From: Gonatopus flavifemur
Taxonomy: Eukaryota; Arthropoda; Insecta; Hymenoptera; Dryinidae
Assembly (NCBI GenBank): GCA_018340375.1
Contig: JAFFJZ010000009.1
Span: 11,610,501-11,674,500 of the forward strand
Reading direction: 5' to 3'
DNA length: 64,000 bases
Part shown: piece by piece, positions 23,536 through 35,630 of the stretch
Numbering within the stretch: position 1 is the stretch's first letter
Layout: each line of letters opens with the position of its first letter
Program-made: the position numbers and the translations under genes
Notes under the pieces: generated by a model
Told to the model about the DNA's origin: nothing
What the model saw: only the letters and a program-made list of their open reading frames with translations
Databases searched by the model: none

Positions 23536-25390
23536 TAATAACCGCAAAGTTGAAATTGAGTTTAAAAGAATTCTACCACTTGAAATCATCTGAAACTCGA
23601 TACATAAGTTTGTTTTGCCCCAATAGCCTTAACAAAATCATTTACAAACACTTCACACATTCAATTCACTAAACTTGGAAACACACTATTCTAGTTTTTT
23701 TGTTGTCGCAACTTCAAAAGCAACTTACGACACTTTCTGTCACTTCAAATCTTTTAGTATTACACTATACACTCTCAATCACGTCATTGACTCTGAAGAA
23801 ACACTTCAAACTACTTCGCGAACCCTCAAACACGAAAGTTGAAAATCAAAGTTCTCGGTTTTTGAGAAACCGCAAACTTGAAATAGAGCTACAAGCAAAA
23901 CTATCGACTCGAATTGATTGAAACTTGGTATACAGGTTGCAAACACACTACACTGATTATTGAACGTATTTAGAGCCCTATAACACACGTAGAACAAAAC
24001 TTGACAAAATAAAATTGATAGTTCTAGGTTATCCGTAACCCTTGAATTAGTTTTACCTGAACCTATCACTCGAAACCTTTTGGAATTCATTTTCCACGCA
24101 CTTACACGACACACATACACTGAACAAATCACTTGAAACACTATTCACTCCACTACAACACTCAGAACTGAATTCATGGAGCGACTCTCTTGAAGTCGTG
24201 CAGATATTTGAAGTCCCTGGACTTTCTCCAACGTTGTATCGAGGAAAGCTTTTGTTTCCTCAACAAGGTCCTTCTCCTAATCACCACAGCAAGGTAGAGA
24301 AGACTGGTAATACCAGTCGACGTCCCACGAAGATTATGAAACTCCAATCTGGACGACTCAGACCTTCTTAATCGTGTATTCAATCTTTTCTTGGAGTTGT
24401 CAAATACTAAACTCGGTGACCCAAATTTCTCCATCACCTGTAAAACAAAAAGTACATTACGATTCAATTCATTCAAAGGAATAGACACATTCGCATGTTC
24501 AAAAATCAAATATTGAATTTACCTTATAATTTGTCCATGGACGTTCACGCTTCTTGAAAAAGTCAACCATTCTGAGATTGTACCAAAAGGAATACAGATT
24601 CAAATCTATCTTAAAGCCCTCGTAGGCTGCAACACGAGAGTTCCCAAATTCAATCCTATACTCGACTACTCCAGTAGTCGAGGGAAATATTCGGAAAAAT
24701 AGAAAGATCATTAGATCACTATCTTTACGTCTTATTTCAAACAAAACTGAACTCATATGAATATATTCGAACTACTTTTACCTTGAATTGGTATATTTCA
24801 CCAATACAATACCTATCATCTCCCTCGATAGACATTACACTGCCTCGTCTTGGATTTCCAGTGTGGAGAATCCATGGACGTGAGAGACGATTCAGTGAAA
24901 ACTCATAATTTGAATCTCAGAGCTGAATAAAAGGAAAGAAAAGACCAAATTAGAGCATATAAAGTTGAATAAGAGAATGAATACATGAAAGTATACAGTT
25001 CTCAAGTAAATCCATACCCGAGAACTGTATATTCTCAAAATTTTTGAAAGAAAACTATGAGATCAGAAATAACCAAGTGAATGAACAATACTCACACGAT
25101 TGAAACCAACTCCTTTTCATTTTTTATCCATACATATATGTATAGGGAATCTGGATCTTTGGAGTTTTCACTTGGTAGACCACAAAATCCTTGATCGACC
25201 TTTGAAACCAAGTGCTCTTCTATTACTATATCTCACATCCTATTAGAAATATTTGGATGATTCCTCAATTCTAAAAAAGGAGAATCTGAAAAGTTAATGA
25301 CATTAATAATCATACACATTTACACGCAATTAATAACATTTAACATTTTAATACACTCACCTTTTTATTCAAACTACTCACATATATATA

Positions 25391-27392
25391 CAGGGTGGGG
25401 CATTTAAAGTGTCGCGGGCGTTTTTTCCAAAAATAAAGTGAGATACGAGAAAATTTTTCGGACAAAAGTTGTAGGGTACCGAGGGGGACATCCGATGGTG
25501 GCTTTGGCTTTGACCTCAAATCTCATCTTCAAGGGCATTCTGAGATCAACTCTTGTTTTTCAAATAGCATCTCATATTTTTTACTGCAGATTTGGATTCT
25601 AGGTCAAAAACCAAGAAACTTTTGTCTGAACCATTTTCCTGAAATCCGCAAAAATGGCGCTCTAATCGATATTGTTCCATTTTGAATCTGACATTCGAAT
25701 AATGTTTCGGACAAAAGTTGTCTGATTCCAAGGGGGACCCCTTGAACTGAAACGGAGGTGATGGGGTATAACAGACAAAACACAACACATTTCAATCGTC
25801 TACATCACTTGGATAATTTTAATGCAGTAGATGCTCAAAATGATGGCCTTCGACTTCAATACACATTTCAAAACGTTTTACAAAAGATTGCTGAACTCGT
25901 GCTAAAATATCTTCATTGATGCTCGCGCATGCATTGATGATTCGTTGACGCATATTCTCAGGTGTAGTCGGTGCTTGTTGATAAACTGTATCTTTTATGT
26001 ATCCCCATAAAAAAAAATCTGGAGAAGTAAGATCCGGAGAACGGGCAGGCCAATGAACTGGTCCACGACGTCCTATCCATCGTCCAGGATAATCTCTGTC
26101 CAATATTTCTCGAGCTGTGACTGCATAATGGGATGGACAACCATCGTGTTGATACCACATATTCAATCGTTCCTGAATAGGTATGTCTTCAAGTAATGTT
26201 GGAAGTACTTGATCTAAGAAATGTCTGTACTTCTCTCCATTTAGCGTATCTGCAATGAAGTACGGTCCAATTACTCGAGATCGAAAAATACCACACCAAA
26301 CATTCACAGCCCATTGTCTTTGATGCTCTACTTGACGTAACCATCTTGGATTTTCTGTCGCCCAGTAATGCATATTATGTCGATTTACTTGACCATGATT
26401 GGTGAACGTCGACTCATCAGAAAATAATATGTTGATGAAGTTGTTATTGTGCATTTGCGCTAGACCCCATCGACAAAACTGTACACGATTTTCGAAATCA
26501 TCACCGTGAAGGTCTTGATGCAAACAAATGTGATACGGATGGAATTTGTGACGTTTCAGTATTCGAAGAACACTTCTTCGAGGAATTCCCGAATGAAGTT
26601 CAATTTCACGAGAGCTCACGTGTGGATTATTGGCTACTGCAGCTAGTACATTAACTTCCGCATTTTCTCCGGTAACAGTTCTCATTCGATGTCGTTTTTC
26701 CCTTGTAACACTTCCCGTTTCTGAGAATAATTTTGTAATGCGTTGAAAATACCTAATGGATGGCGTTGTTCTTTCAGGAAATCGTTCTGCATACAAGTCA
26801 TATGCTTGTCTGGGGTTCTTATGCACTTGACCGTAAATGTAGATCATATCGATCTTTTCAGAAACCGTGTATCGGATATCCATGATTTTCAATTTGTCAT
26901 AAACCAAGTAATAATCAAATGTAACTGACAAACTGACTTTCAAAATCGTGAATTTTCACTGAAACCCGTCGTTTGTTTACATCGCGTGAGCTCTGAATGG
27001 TGGTAATGTAGACGATTGAAATGTGTTGTGTATTGACAACTTTTGTACGAAACATTCTTTTGCAAGACCCTCCGTTCTCGAGTTATTCGAATGTCAGATT
27101 CAAAATGGAACAATATCGATTAGAGCGCCATTTTTGCGGATTTCAGGAAAATGGTTCAGACAAAAGTTTCTTGGTTTTTGACCTAGAATCCAAATCTGCA
27201 GTGAAAAATATGAGATGCTATTTAAAAAACAAGAGTTGATCTCAGAATGCCCTTGAAGATGAGATTTGAGGTCAAAGCCAAGGCCACCATCGGATGTCCC
27301 CCTCGGTACCCTACAACTTTTGTCCAAAAAATTTTCTCGTATCTCACTATTTTTGGAAAAAACGCCCGCGACACTTTAAATGCCCCACCCTG
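25391..27392 (-). mobile_element. DD41D mariner-like element, copy B (complete, 2002 bp)
   Basis: The ends are CAGGGTGGGGCATTTAAAGT and its inverse, with TA on both sides (25389-25390, 27393-27394). The inverted repeats are about 300-350 bp; the left one lacks a short stretch near 25700 that copy A keeps. The single ORF is intact. Copy A (5568-7598) is nearly identical, so the family was active recently. Confidence 0.93.
25819..26943 (-). CDS. DD41D mariner-family transposase, intact (374 residues)
   Basis: This is a Tc1/mariner-superfamily transposase that would mobilise the long-TIR elements in this window. The N-terminal 60-75 residues resemble the DUF4817 helix-turn-helix region (YTVSEKIDMIYIYGQVHKNP), followed by a second helix-turn-helix (SGIPRRSVLRILKRHKFHP). 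The catalytic Asp residues lie in LFSDESTFTNHG, QHDGCPSHYA and SPDLTSPDFFLWGY. The last two are separated by 41 residues, the spacing of the rosa/Visitor-type DD41D group. The first Met gives 374 residues; an internal Met at codon 21 (26883) lies just before the conserved domain and is the more likely start (354 residues). There are no stops or frameshifts. Confidence 0.92.
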   Translation of the reverse strand: MKVSLSVTFDYYLVYDKLKIMDIRYTVSEKIDMIYIYGQVHKNPRQAYDLYAERFPERTTPSIRYFQRITKLFSETGSVTREKRHRMRTVTGENAEVNVLAAVANNPHVSSREIELHSGIPRRSVLRILKRHKFHPYHICLHQDLHGDDFENRVQFCRWGLAQMHNNNFINILFSDESTFTNHGQVNRHNMHYWATENPRWLRQVEHQRQWAVNVWCGIFRSRVIGPYFIADTLNGEKYRHFLDQVLPTLLEDIPIQERLNMWYQHDGCPSHYAVTAREILDRDYPGRWIGRRGPVHWPARSPDLTSPDFFLWGYIKDTVYQQAPTTPENMRQRIINACASINEDILARVQQSFVKRFEMCIEVEGHHFEHLLH

Positions 27393-28509
27393 TATATAAC
27401 CTGTCACACAGCATTTCATCATTCATTGACAGATCTTTGTTTATTTGTATACAACGTATACCATACTATACTGAAATGAACAATGAACGCTATTGGCTGT
27501 TGGGAAAAAGAAAGAGAGAGAGTGACATGGGTATCATTGAAAACCTATCTAATCGTCTAGACACACAAGCTACGTAAGCGTGAACGTAAGAAACGGAAAG
27601 ATGCGCAGAAACTGTATACAAGATCTGCGCATCCTTCCGTTCGTTACGTTCACGTTCACGTAGCTCATGTGTCTAGACCATAAAATGTAGCGAAAATTGA
27701 AAACCGGCCTGAATTGGTTCCAGCGAAGATCTGAGGTGTTTAGAAGAAAGATGACGATGATGGATCAGAATCGTAATATTTTGATCGCATGAAAATTCGA
27801 AACGTTTGTATCTCGGGATCGCGTGAACGGATCAACTTCCTAGTGTGCTTAATCGAAAGTGTGTATTCGAATTATATAGTAGAAGTGTAATTATTTTTTC
27901 GTGAAATTCAATGTGTGATGAGTTATTGTGGGTTAAAGATTTCTTGACTATAGAAAATCTTGGTTTTCGTGTAAAGATACACGGTAGCGCACGACTCATG
28001 TTTTTTCATTTTTCTTTTCTTTCAGGGTTTTCATGTACTTGGCGTCGAGACGCTACCGCGTCTCTTGATATTTTCAAACAGCCGTTAACGACCAGAAAAT
28101 GTAATGTTTAAAGAGTCTTTAGCATCGACAGAAAAAGTGTAAACTTCACAGTAAGAACATACGCTATTCATATTATCGTGTTCATAACGCAATATTTACA
28201 TTTCTTTGATTGCTATTATTATCGTGGTAACTCTGAATCTTTCAATATGAAACTGACTATTGGGAGTAGAGAATTTGTTCGGTGACATTTCCTGAAAGAA
28301 AATGTAATTTTTCAAAATAAAAACTTTACTTCTATTATTACATCTCATGATATAAAACATTACAGATTTCTCTGCTGTATTTGCAAGAAATTTGGTATAG
28401 AGCCAAAAATTACAGAACGAACTGTAATTTCTCTTTCTTTTTTCTCGATGTATTAAAACTTTGCACGGGGGAATACGGCTTACGCTTGCAAACACTAGGC
28501 AGAAGCATT
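27393..28509. other. Non-coding, containing one strong hairpin
   Basis: Apart from the inverted repeat at 27555-27678, I see no gene. At 28008-28024 a TTTCTTTTCTTTCAG tract resembles a splice acceptor and is followed by a short open frame, but no exon can be supported. Confidence 0.4.
27555..27678. repeat. 124-bp near-perfect hairpin (MITE-like)
   Basis: GTCTAGACACACAAGCTACG at the left is mirrored by the inverted CGTAGCTCATGTGTCTAGAC at the right. Arms are about 53 bp with a 17-bp loop (around 27609-27625). The ends are themselves palindromic (GTCTAGAC). No target duplication is clear. It could be a tiny MITE or a hairpin-RNA source. Confidence 0.75.
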
Positions 28510-29575
28510 GAATAATTCGTGCGGGCCAATTAGCACGTTCCGTGATTGACCAATGTAATACTTGTGTAAGATATGGGGGTAGTAAAACCTACCAAAAATT
28601 AGGCTCATTACCTAAGGTTAGGACCAAACCAGGCCGACCATCCGCCAGCTCGGGGGTAGATTATGCTGGCCCCTATCACATTAAATGCTCTCCTGGCCAA
28701 GGATTCAAGTTCTACAAGGGCTATATAGCCATTTTCATTTGCCTCGCTACCAAAGCTGTTCATTTGGAGCTCGTCACGAGCTATGACAGCAAAGGGTTTC
28801 TCGCTGCATTCAGACGGTTTGTCGCCCGCCGCGGGCACTGCATTGCCCTGTATAGTGACCAGGGCACTACTTTCGTGGGTGCTGACGTAGAGCTTAGAGC
28901 TTTATATAGCAAATCATCTGCTGTGGCCAAAGATATTTCTACTCCACTAGAAAATCAAGGGACTTCATGGCACTTCAATCCTCCGGGAGCCCCACATTTT
29001 GGTGGGATCTGGGAGGCTGCTGTGAAGTCCACGAAGCACCATCCGAGACGAGTCACAGGCTTAAGGAAATCTACGTTCGAGGAGCTCTATACGCTCTTAA
29101 CTCAAGTGGAAGCTCGCCTGAACTCGAGACCTCTTCTGCCGCTTACTACTGACTCCCCCCCCCCCCCCCCCAGATACGCCACTTCTCACTCCGACATATT
29201 TCCTGATAGGGTCCAGCTCTTTCTTGGTTCCTGAACCTAGTTGTCTCGGTGAGAATGTTGCTCCGTTGAATCGTTGGAAGCTTCTCCAACAAATGCTACA
29301 GGGCTGGTGGAGGGGATGGTCTCGCGAGTATTTGGAATCCTTACAGACGCGATATAAGTGGACCACCCCCAACCTTTGATCCAAATAGACGATATAGTCT
29401 TGATTTTCGACGAAGTCTCTAACCCAGCCAAGTTGCCGGCCATTGTATAAAGTTGTTGCTACTTATCCCGGATCCGACGAGCTGACTAGAGTCGTAAAGT
29501 TACGTACCACCAACTCATTTTTGAAGCGACCAGTTCATCAACTGATCCCCCTTCCTAAGCTTGGTTCAGGTGCTT
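28510..29575 (+). pseudogene. BEL/Pao retrotransposon integrase and C-terminal domain, fragment
   Basis: This is the 3' end of a BEL/Pao pol gene. It begins inside the integrase zinc-binding region (LARSVIDQCNTCVRY). The integrase core follows, with Asp in GVDYAGPYH, Asp in LYSDQGTTFVGAD and Glu in HFGGIWEAAVKSTK. After a run of about 17 C at 29155-29171 the frame shifts and continues with a DUF5641-like domain (LTPTYFLIG, LNRWKLLQQM, WSREYLESLQTRYKW), interrupted by further stops, ending near 29575. Reverse transcriptase, gag and LTRs are absent, so this is a dead 1-kb relic. It is not adjacent to the gag piece at 18761 and need not come from the same insertion. Confidence 0.85.
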
Positions 29576-32141
29576 AGCTTTACCATACTCATCGCCAACC
29601 TTACCTTTATCGTAAATGAATTGAGGTCTAAGTTAGTTCTGAGCGCCATACTGATATCGAAACCTTTAAGCCTGAGTTTCGTTTTCGCTCACATAAGTCA
29701 AACCCTTTATTGTACCATATTGCCTTTTTTGTTTTTTATTTACTTTCCTACAAATTATATTTACTGAGAAGTGGACCATTTTTAACTGAACACGACGCGT
29801 ATTTAAGGGCACCCGAGTGTATACCACAAGTTTTTCTTCTTCCAACCTATTCATTGGGAGGACAAAATAATATGTTGGAAAAGTATGAATGATGAACCGC
29901 TTGAACCACCTGGAGTGAAATCTACATTCTTAGAAATTTCTGCATGAAACTTCCATGACATATCATGAAAGCAATTTTCATTCACGTAATTGAAAAATTG
30001 CTTGAAATTTCGATTACATGTAGATGAAATCACAGTTACTGAACCATACAGATCGAATGATATACGATAGCAAGAACTGAAAATTCATTTACATGTGATT
30101 GAATTTTTCATCTAATCACTAGAAATTGAACATTTCATTTGAAACTGTGATTAAAGAATGAATGAATTTTGAAGGAACAACGTACGTTATGCTTTCATGG
30201 TTCATACTAATTCGAAGGTCATCATAACCACAAATTTCTTATTCGTGCGTTAGAATACCAAAAACACTCGGATTTTCCTCCATGTACACACGAGTAAGAT
30301 GAAAGTTTCACGAACGGATGATAATGTGCAAAATGATACCATTTTGCGATATGGTTCATCTTGCCCCAATAGGTCAGTTGTTGGTTGAGTAATTTTGGTT
30401 TTTCCTTACACAAATAACTTTAATCGAAAAAAGTATCATAAATTACCTGATGCTGTCGAGAATAGGATGGGATATTAGAATCATCCAATTATGAATTTAC
30501 ATCAAAGATATAATGTTCACAGTGAACAAGAAAATTTAGACCAAACCCACAATTTACTGGAAGGTGACCTTTGTTTATGATTCGCACGACATGAAATGTG
30601 ACGGAGAATCGTGTAACTAACTGCTCGTTGATATACAACTGAGAACTTGCTCATTCCATGTTGAACTACCAGAGGGTATTAGTGCCTTGGATTATTCAAC
30701 AATTGGATCATCATGCCCCGCGGTTCATCTTACCCCGGCCTCCCCTACCTCATATTCTAATTAATGATTCCACCACTTCCGTGCGAATCACATATTACAT
30801 AAAGTTGATGCAATAACTCCGCAGGTACCATTGGATGAATTCATTTCTTAGACTCAAAGAAAAATTCGTCAGTTCAAAAAAAATTTTTTCTCAGTGTATA
30901 TTGAATGCATTGTATTCATATGGATTAACGAATAAGCACTCTCTGTCAGTCGGGAACATATTAACAGGTCACATGAATTTTTTCGATCACTCAATTCAAT
31001 ATACCGCGAATTTCCCTTTTGAATTCGATTCTCCCTTTTAATTTCATCACGATTTATCGCACGGAAACCGAATCCTTTTCTGCAGATTTGAATCTCTTAT
31101 GAAAAAAATTGAAAATTGTATTCAAGCCCCATTCCGTTGTGGAAAGAATGTAAGTTTTGAAATTCTATTGTCTTGAACGCGCCATCGTACATCAATTGTA
31201 ACTCTCTGAATCAAATAAATGCGTTCATAATTGCTGTTTTGCACGCATACGGAATCCGTGAAACGTTTTCAATTTACATCTCACTTTATCATCTTACAAG
31301 CTCCATTAGATAATGACGTGAACACGGACAGAATGGAATATGATTTTATACTACACGCTCGCATCCCTCAGTACCTTCTGAATCCTCCCTAGGAATATAA
31401 ATATGCCGTTCGAATGGAGTTTCACTCCCAATATCCGATCTTCCCTTCTTTCATTAAGGTATTCAATGGAAACCGTAATCATTTCACACCTACGTGTACA
31501 TTTTAGGAATAATTTTTCCTGATCGTGGTCGCTGCAGTGTACAGTTATATGCAGGCCCTCATAGGCATTCAGTTTGAATACGATATAGAAGTGCAGCATT
31601 CACTGTACAGTTTTCCCCCTTATTTTGAAGGAGGGGTTCTCCCAGGGTGCCGATAAAATGTTACAGCTTGTTGCCGAGTATACGCGTAGAGTCGTAGATG
31701 GCTATGAAGTAGGTACTTCGACGGCATTGAGGAGAGAAGATATTTCAGCAGTCATAAAATCGCCATTGCAAAGGATCGTGGACCATCAAAGAAATCATGA
31801 TTGTGATCTTCGTGGCAGAGAATACAAAACAGTAAAAATGCGGAGAGGGGGGGGGAATGTTAATTTACTCTTTCCTTTATCGTCGCGCGATATCATTGTC
31901 TTTTGCAATTCGTTAGAGATATTTGATCCATCCAATATTTCTGGAGATCCTGTGGTGATATATTATGCCATTCAAACACAGTCGTACGCACAAGCCTAAA
32001 AATTCAAGTAGTAGGAGCAGTTCATCAAGGATCGATCGCAATACTTTAGAGTGACGCCGAAAACATATTCTAGATTGGTTTCCAATGTGGTTCTGTTGTG
32101 TTCACTGGTACGTACTCCTAATTGACCGGGAAAATCAACTG
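29576..32141. other. Non-coding region; weak short inverted repeats
   Basis: AT-rich sequence without a recognisable gene. Around 29945-30205 there are several short complementary segments (for example GAAAGCAATTTTCATTC followed by GAAAAATTGCTTG, and GAAATCACAGTT with AACTGTGATT), suggesting an old palindromic element. The open frame at 31625-31998 has no recognisable motif and starts at a non-ATG codon; I do not call it a gene. Confidence 0.4.
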
Positions 32142-32592
32142 CACTGAGAAAAAAATTGGCTCGATTTTGAGAACATATTTTCTTGTGTTAAGAAGATACT
32201 AGCGGCGTGGCAGCAGCCAAATGTTTCTTCCAAATTATTTGAGAGTGGTGTAATAAAACCAACCAATTTTCATCCACCTACCTGGTATATGTGTCAATAT
32301 AGGTCTCTAAATGAAAATTATCAAATTTTATTGTAAAACTTTCAAATAATTTGAAAGAAACATTTTGGCTACTGCCAGGCCGCTAGTATCCTCTTAAGAA
32401 TATATTCACTTTTCTCATCCGAAGAGGATGCATACTTGGGGTGAGAAAACTTTCTTCACATCAAGCTGTACAATTTTGAATCAAGAAAATGTTTCCTGTC
32501 CTCAAAGAAAGTTTTCTGGAATCAAGAAAATATCGAATTGGACTCGGTCAATCCAATAGTTTCTTGGTTGAAGATTTTTTTCTCTCAGCGTG
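32142..32592. mobile_element. MITE with CACTGAGAAAA-type ends, hosting a nested MITE
   Basis: The left end CACTGAGAAAAAAATTGG and the right end TTTTTTTCTCTCAGCGTG are imperfect inverted repeats. It is interrupted by a second palindromic element at 32188-32397. It has no coding capacity. Confidence 0.5.
32188..32397. mobile_element. Palindromic MITE flanked by TTAA (piggyBac-like target)
   Basis: TTAA at both ends is followed by GAAGATACTAGCGGC and preceded by GCCGCTAGTATCCTC. The arms extend inward about 60 bp each (AGCCAAATGTTTCTTCCAAA against its inverse). The TTAA duplication is the piggyBac hallmark; the superfamily call is inference because no transposase is present. Confidence 0.65.
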
Positions 32593-33542
32593 ATTAACCA
32601 GTAGCTCGTTCGTGTATACAGGTCTAAAAACTCATCCAAAATTGGGCAGTGGGGGTGGTCTATTTGTTGAAGAATTTTTGCCTGAAATCCCTGTATCTTG
32701 TAATGACTAGGGCTTCCAATATCGGAAATTCAGAATCCCGTAATACCGTAATCCCGGAATTATTTGAAGCTTTTCCTGAAACCGCACTGTAAAAAATGTG
32801 GAGAGTTTTTCTTCACACTGTTGGTGGATTCCCCCCCCCCCCCCGCATATCGTAGAGGAATTGTTTTGCGATAAAAAATGAAGGATGTTTCCCCCACTGT
32901 GAGGAGTTATTTTGTTTTCTGGGTGTTTGATACTCCACAAATAAAGAAGAATTCCATCAAATTATTGTTAGAAATTCCCCACCTGTGGAGGAACTTTGCT
33001 GCCACAATTTTTTGGGGTAAAATTTCACAATCATTTTCCACAGCGCGGTATTCGTCATCCAATACCGGGATCTCGGTTTATCATATGAGCGTCATGTAGA
33101 TTCAAATTTATGCGTGCTTCTGAGGTATGCTTACGACTATTGGGGTCTGTCATTATTACTCACCTTACTTACTTTATTCACCCAACACTGTGTAACATGG
33201 ATGGTGGATGCAATAAGCTGTCTACGAATAATTTTATACTCATGTGATGGGTTTATTATATCGGTTATATTAATGTCGGCGCCATCTGTGTCAACTCCAT
33301 ATAAGTTCAGTAATTGTATTACTCCGCGCAGTAGGAGCATTGTCTTGCTCTCCGAGTATGCGCAAATAAGTCTGACGGTGTCTACTGTTTCTAGTTCAGT
33401 TCGTAAGCAGACGTCGTGTTGAAAGCATCGCACGCGTAATTATAAATCTCATGCCGTCACACATGTTTGTTATATTAAAAATTGAACAGTACTATATTCA
33501 ATGTATCTATTCGTGAGCAGTAGAGAATTGCACTATAGAAAT
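32593..33542. other. Non-coding; possible CACTGTAAAAAA MITE at about 32787-33045
   Basis: CACTGTAAAAAATGTGGAGAG at 32789 and an inverse TTTTCCACAGCG near 33030-33045 resemble the ends of the MITE group also seen at 46362-46610 and 50574-51038. A C-run (about 15) lies at 32830-32844. Beyond that, no gene was recognised before the LTR at 33543. Confidence 0.35.
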
Positions 33543-34230
33543 TGTGACGGTTCGTATAACGTGTGAGAGAAGAGAGAGATCGTTACCCCACAGGTAACGA
33601 CAGTATTGAGGGGAGAGAAGAAGGGGGAAGAGTGATTGCCGGTATCACGGAGAAGGAAATAGCTCTTGGTCATCAGCCTTCCTAGAAGACGAATGTGGAA
33701 TTGAAAATTAGAAACTGAAGAATATTTGAAAGAACACGTGGCCACGTACATTCGAAAGGACCAAACCACATCCGATCAATAACAAGAGGAACAAATTTCA
33801 TGGGACCAAAAGGCCAAGAGTGTGGACCATTTCATCAAGACAAAAAGAAAGATAAGTCGACTAGTTTTATAATTAAATATTAGCGTGCACGCAAGACATT
33901 GAATTCCCTTTCTCTTCTCTCTCCCCACCGCGGGTATCAAGTAATATATCAAAATCTTATTCTTATATTCAAATGACAAGGTTTGGTCTCCTGTTAACGT
34001 GAAGATAATCGATGTGAGCTACCGACTCGGCTTGTGAGTTGTATATATATATATGAACATCGAATCTGTATGATTTATTTCATGTCAATTTTTAATATAT
34101 TGTTTTAAAACGTTATCTTAAATTGATTCATTCAGTTCATTTTCATTTTAGTATTCAAATTCCATGAATTTACTCCACATAACATAAAAGAAATAAAAAG
34201 TGACAATTCGAAGGAAAACGAATTGTTACA
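33543..34230 (+). repeat. 5' LTR of gypsy element
   Basis: Begins TGTGACGGTTCG and ends GAATTGTTACA. It contains a TATATATATATA stretch near 34038-34052 and an AATAAA at 34192 that may serve as promoter and polyadenylation signals; those roles are inferred from position. Confidence 0.95.
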
Positions 34231-34232
34231 AT

Positions 34233-34250
34233 TGGCGCCCGACGTGTCCG
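34233..34250 (+). promoter_or_regulatory. Primer binding site of gypsy element
   Basis: TGGCGCCCGACGTGTCCG starts 2 bp after the 5' LTR. The TGGCGCC start and the position fit a tRNA-primed minus-strand start. I did not assign the primer tRNA. Confidence 0.75.
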
Positions 34251-35235
34251 GTAAAATATTATTAACATATTTCGAATCCAGTTTGATTGTTGCGTCGTGT
34301 ATTCTTGTCAAAAGGTTCGCAAATTGTATGTGTCCAATGGAAAATATATTTGAATGAATTTGAACATCATTTTAATACGAAAATCGTGTATATAGAAATT
34401 GAATTGCGTGTTTTGTGATTAATAATATATATAAATTGTATATAGATTTTATATAGAATCAAGATCGGAATCTAAATGTCGTACAATATATCGTCGTCTT
34501 ATCGAAATAATCAAGTAAACATTAGTTTGAGATAAAGTAAAGCCATTGATGAGCAGAAATTGTAAACACAACATCTATACAATAGTCAGACTTAAAATCG
34601 AAAACATAGAAACTTATTATCAAAATAAAGTACTCATCCAGAGTAAAATGATTTCATGTGTGTTTCGTTTAGCAATAAATGAGTGTTCAACACTCTCCAC
34701 GTGAAACAAGGAAAGGAACAGAATTTGGCTTATATATCCAAGAACAATTAAAAACTGCGGATTCTGAAGCGGCACTTAACAACACGAATATGGAACAGGA
34801 AATAGAGCGTCTGAAGGCGGAAGTAAAAGCCGAAAAGAGAGAAACTCAACGATTACGTGCAGAACGCGATCAGCTAAGAGGTATGCAACAAACTGCAAGT
34901 GTATCGAGAAATACAGGTACAGACAATGGGTTGATAGAATCATTAATAAATAACATGCAAAACAATGATATAAAAATTACTGAATTTGACAATATTGAAA
35001 AAAAACATCCAAAAGAATTTTTGCAAAATTTATACAAATATTATACGATTTTAAAAATTACAACTGATGAAAGGAAACTGATATGCCTCGATAGGGCGTT
35101 AGAAGGGCAAGCAAAAATATGGTATGAGACATTTGAAGAAAAAATTTTGACTTTTAATTCATTTAAAGATGAATTCTTGAAGAAATTTTTCTCCATACCG
35201 CACAGTGGGCCAGGTAGCTGGAAAAGTGGCCAAAA

Positions 35236-35625
35236 TTAAAAATGTCGTCGGAATTGTTCTAAACCTGGCATGAAAGGGTTTTTGAGGTCGCTGATTCCGA
35301 ATCTACAGTCAGATTGGGAAAATTCAACATGGCGAATCCAATATGGCGGGCTCAAATGTTGAAATTCTCCGAATTCCTTGAAAATTGTTTTCCAGGGGTT
35401 TCCAGGGTCGCTGATCACGGATCTGTTGCCAGATTTCGGGAATTCAACATGACGGATTTGATATGGCGAGTTTAAATGCTCAAATTCACCAAATTTCCTG
35501 AAAATTTTTTCCTGAGGGGTTTTCAAGGTCACTGATTTCAAATCTGTATTCAGATTTGGAAAATTCCATATAGCGGTTCCAACACGACGGATTTTCATTT
35601 TCAAATCCATTGAATTCCCTTTGGC
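35236..35625. repeat. Three tandem subterminal units of about 120 bp in Transib
   Basis: Three diverged units share GGTCGCTGAT, AATTCAACATG and a GGCGGGCTCAAATG-like phrase. A related unit in inverse orientation lies at 39300-39440 near the other end, so these are subterminal repeats of the Transib element. Confidence 0.65.
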
Positions 35626-35630
35626 TCTTC

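Larger units (their letters stand above)
20404..25390. repeat. R1 repeat, copy 2 (interrupted)
   Basis: 20404-20480 matches 1-82 and 22048-25390 matches 83-2300, apart from the mariner at 22249-23535. The match continues to a TA-rich end where a DD41D element follows (25391). Copy 2 holds an extra segment, 20481-22047, without obvious inverted ends. Either copy 1 has lost it or copy 2 gained it. Confidence 0.75.

Noticed and set aside
10917..28060. Splicing of the exon at 10896 to the acceptor near 28024
   Set aside because: It is in phase but yields only a 27-codon product, and it would span many unrelated repeats; no independent support.
31625..31998. 124-codon open frame on the plus strand
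   Set aside because: Non-ATG start, no domain, and no supporting splice or repeat context; retained only as a note in the non-coding entry.
33137..33433. 98-codon minus-strand ORF next to the 5' LTR
   Set aside because: No recognisable motif or neighbouring signal; likely chance.
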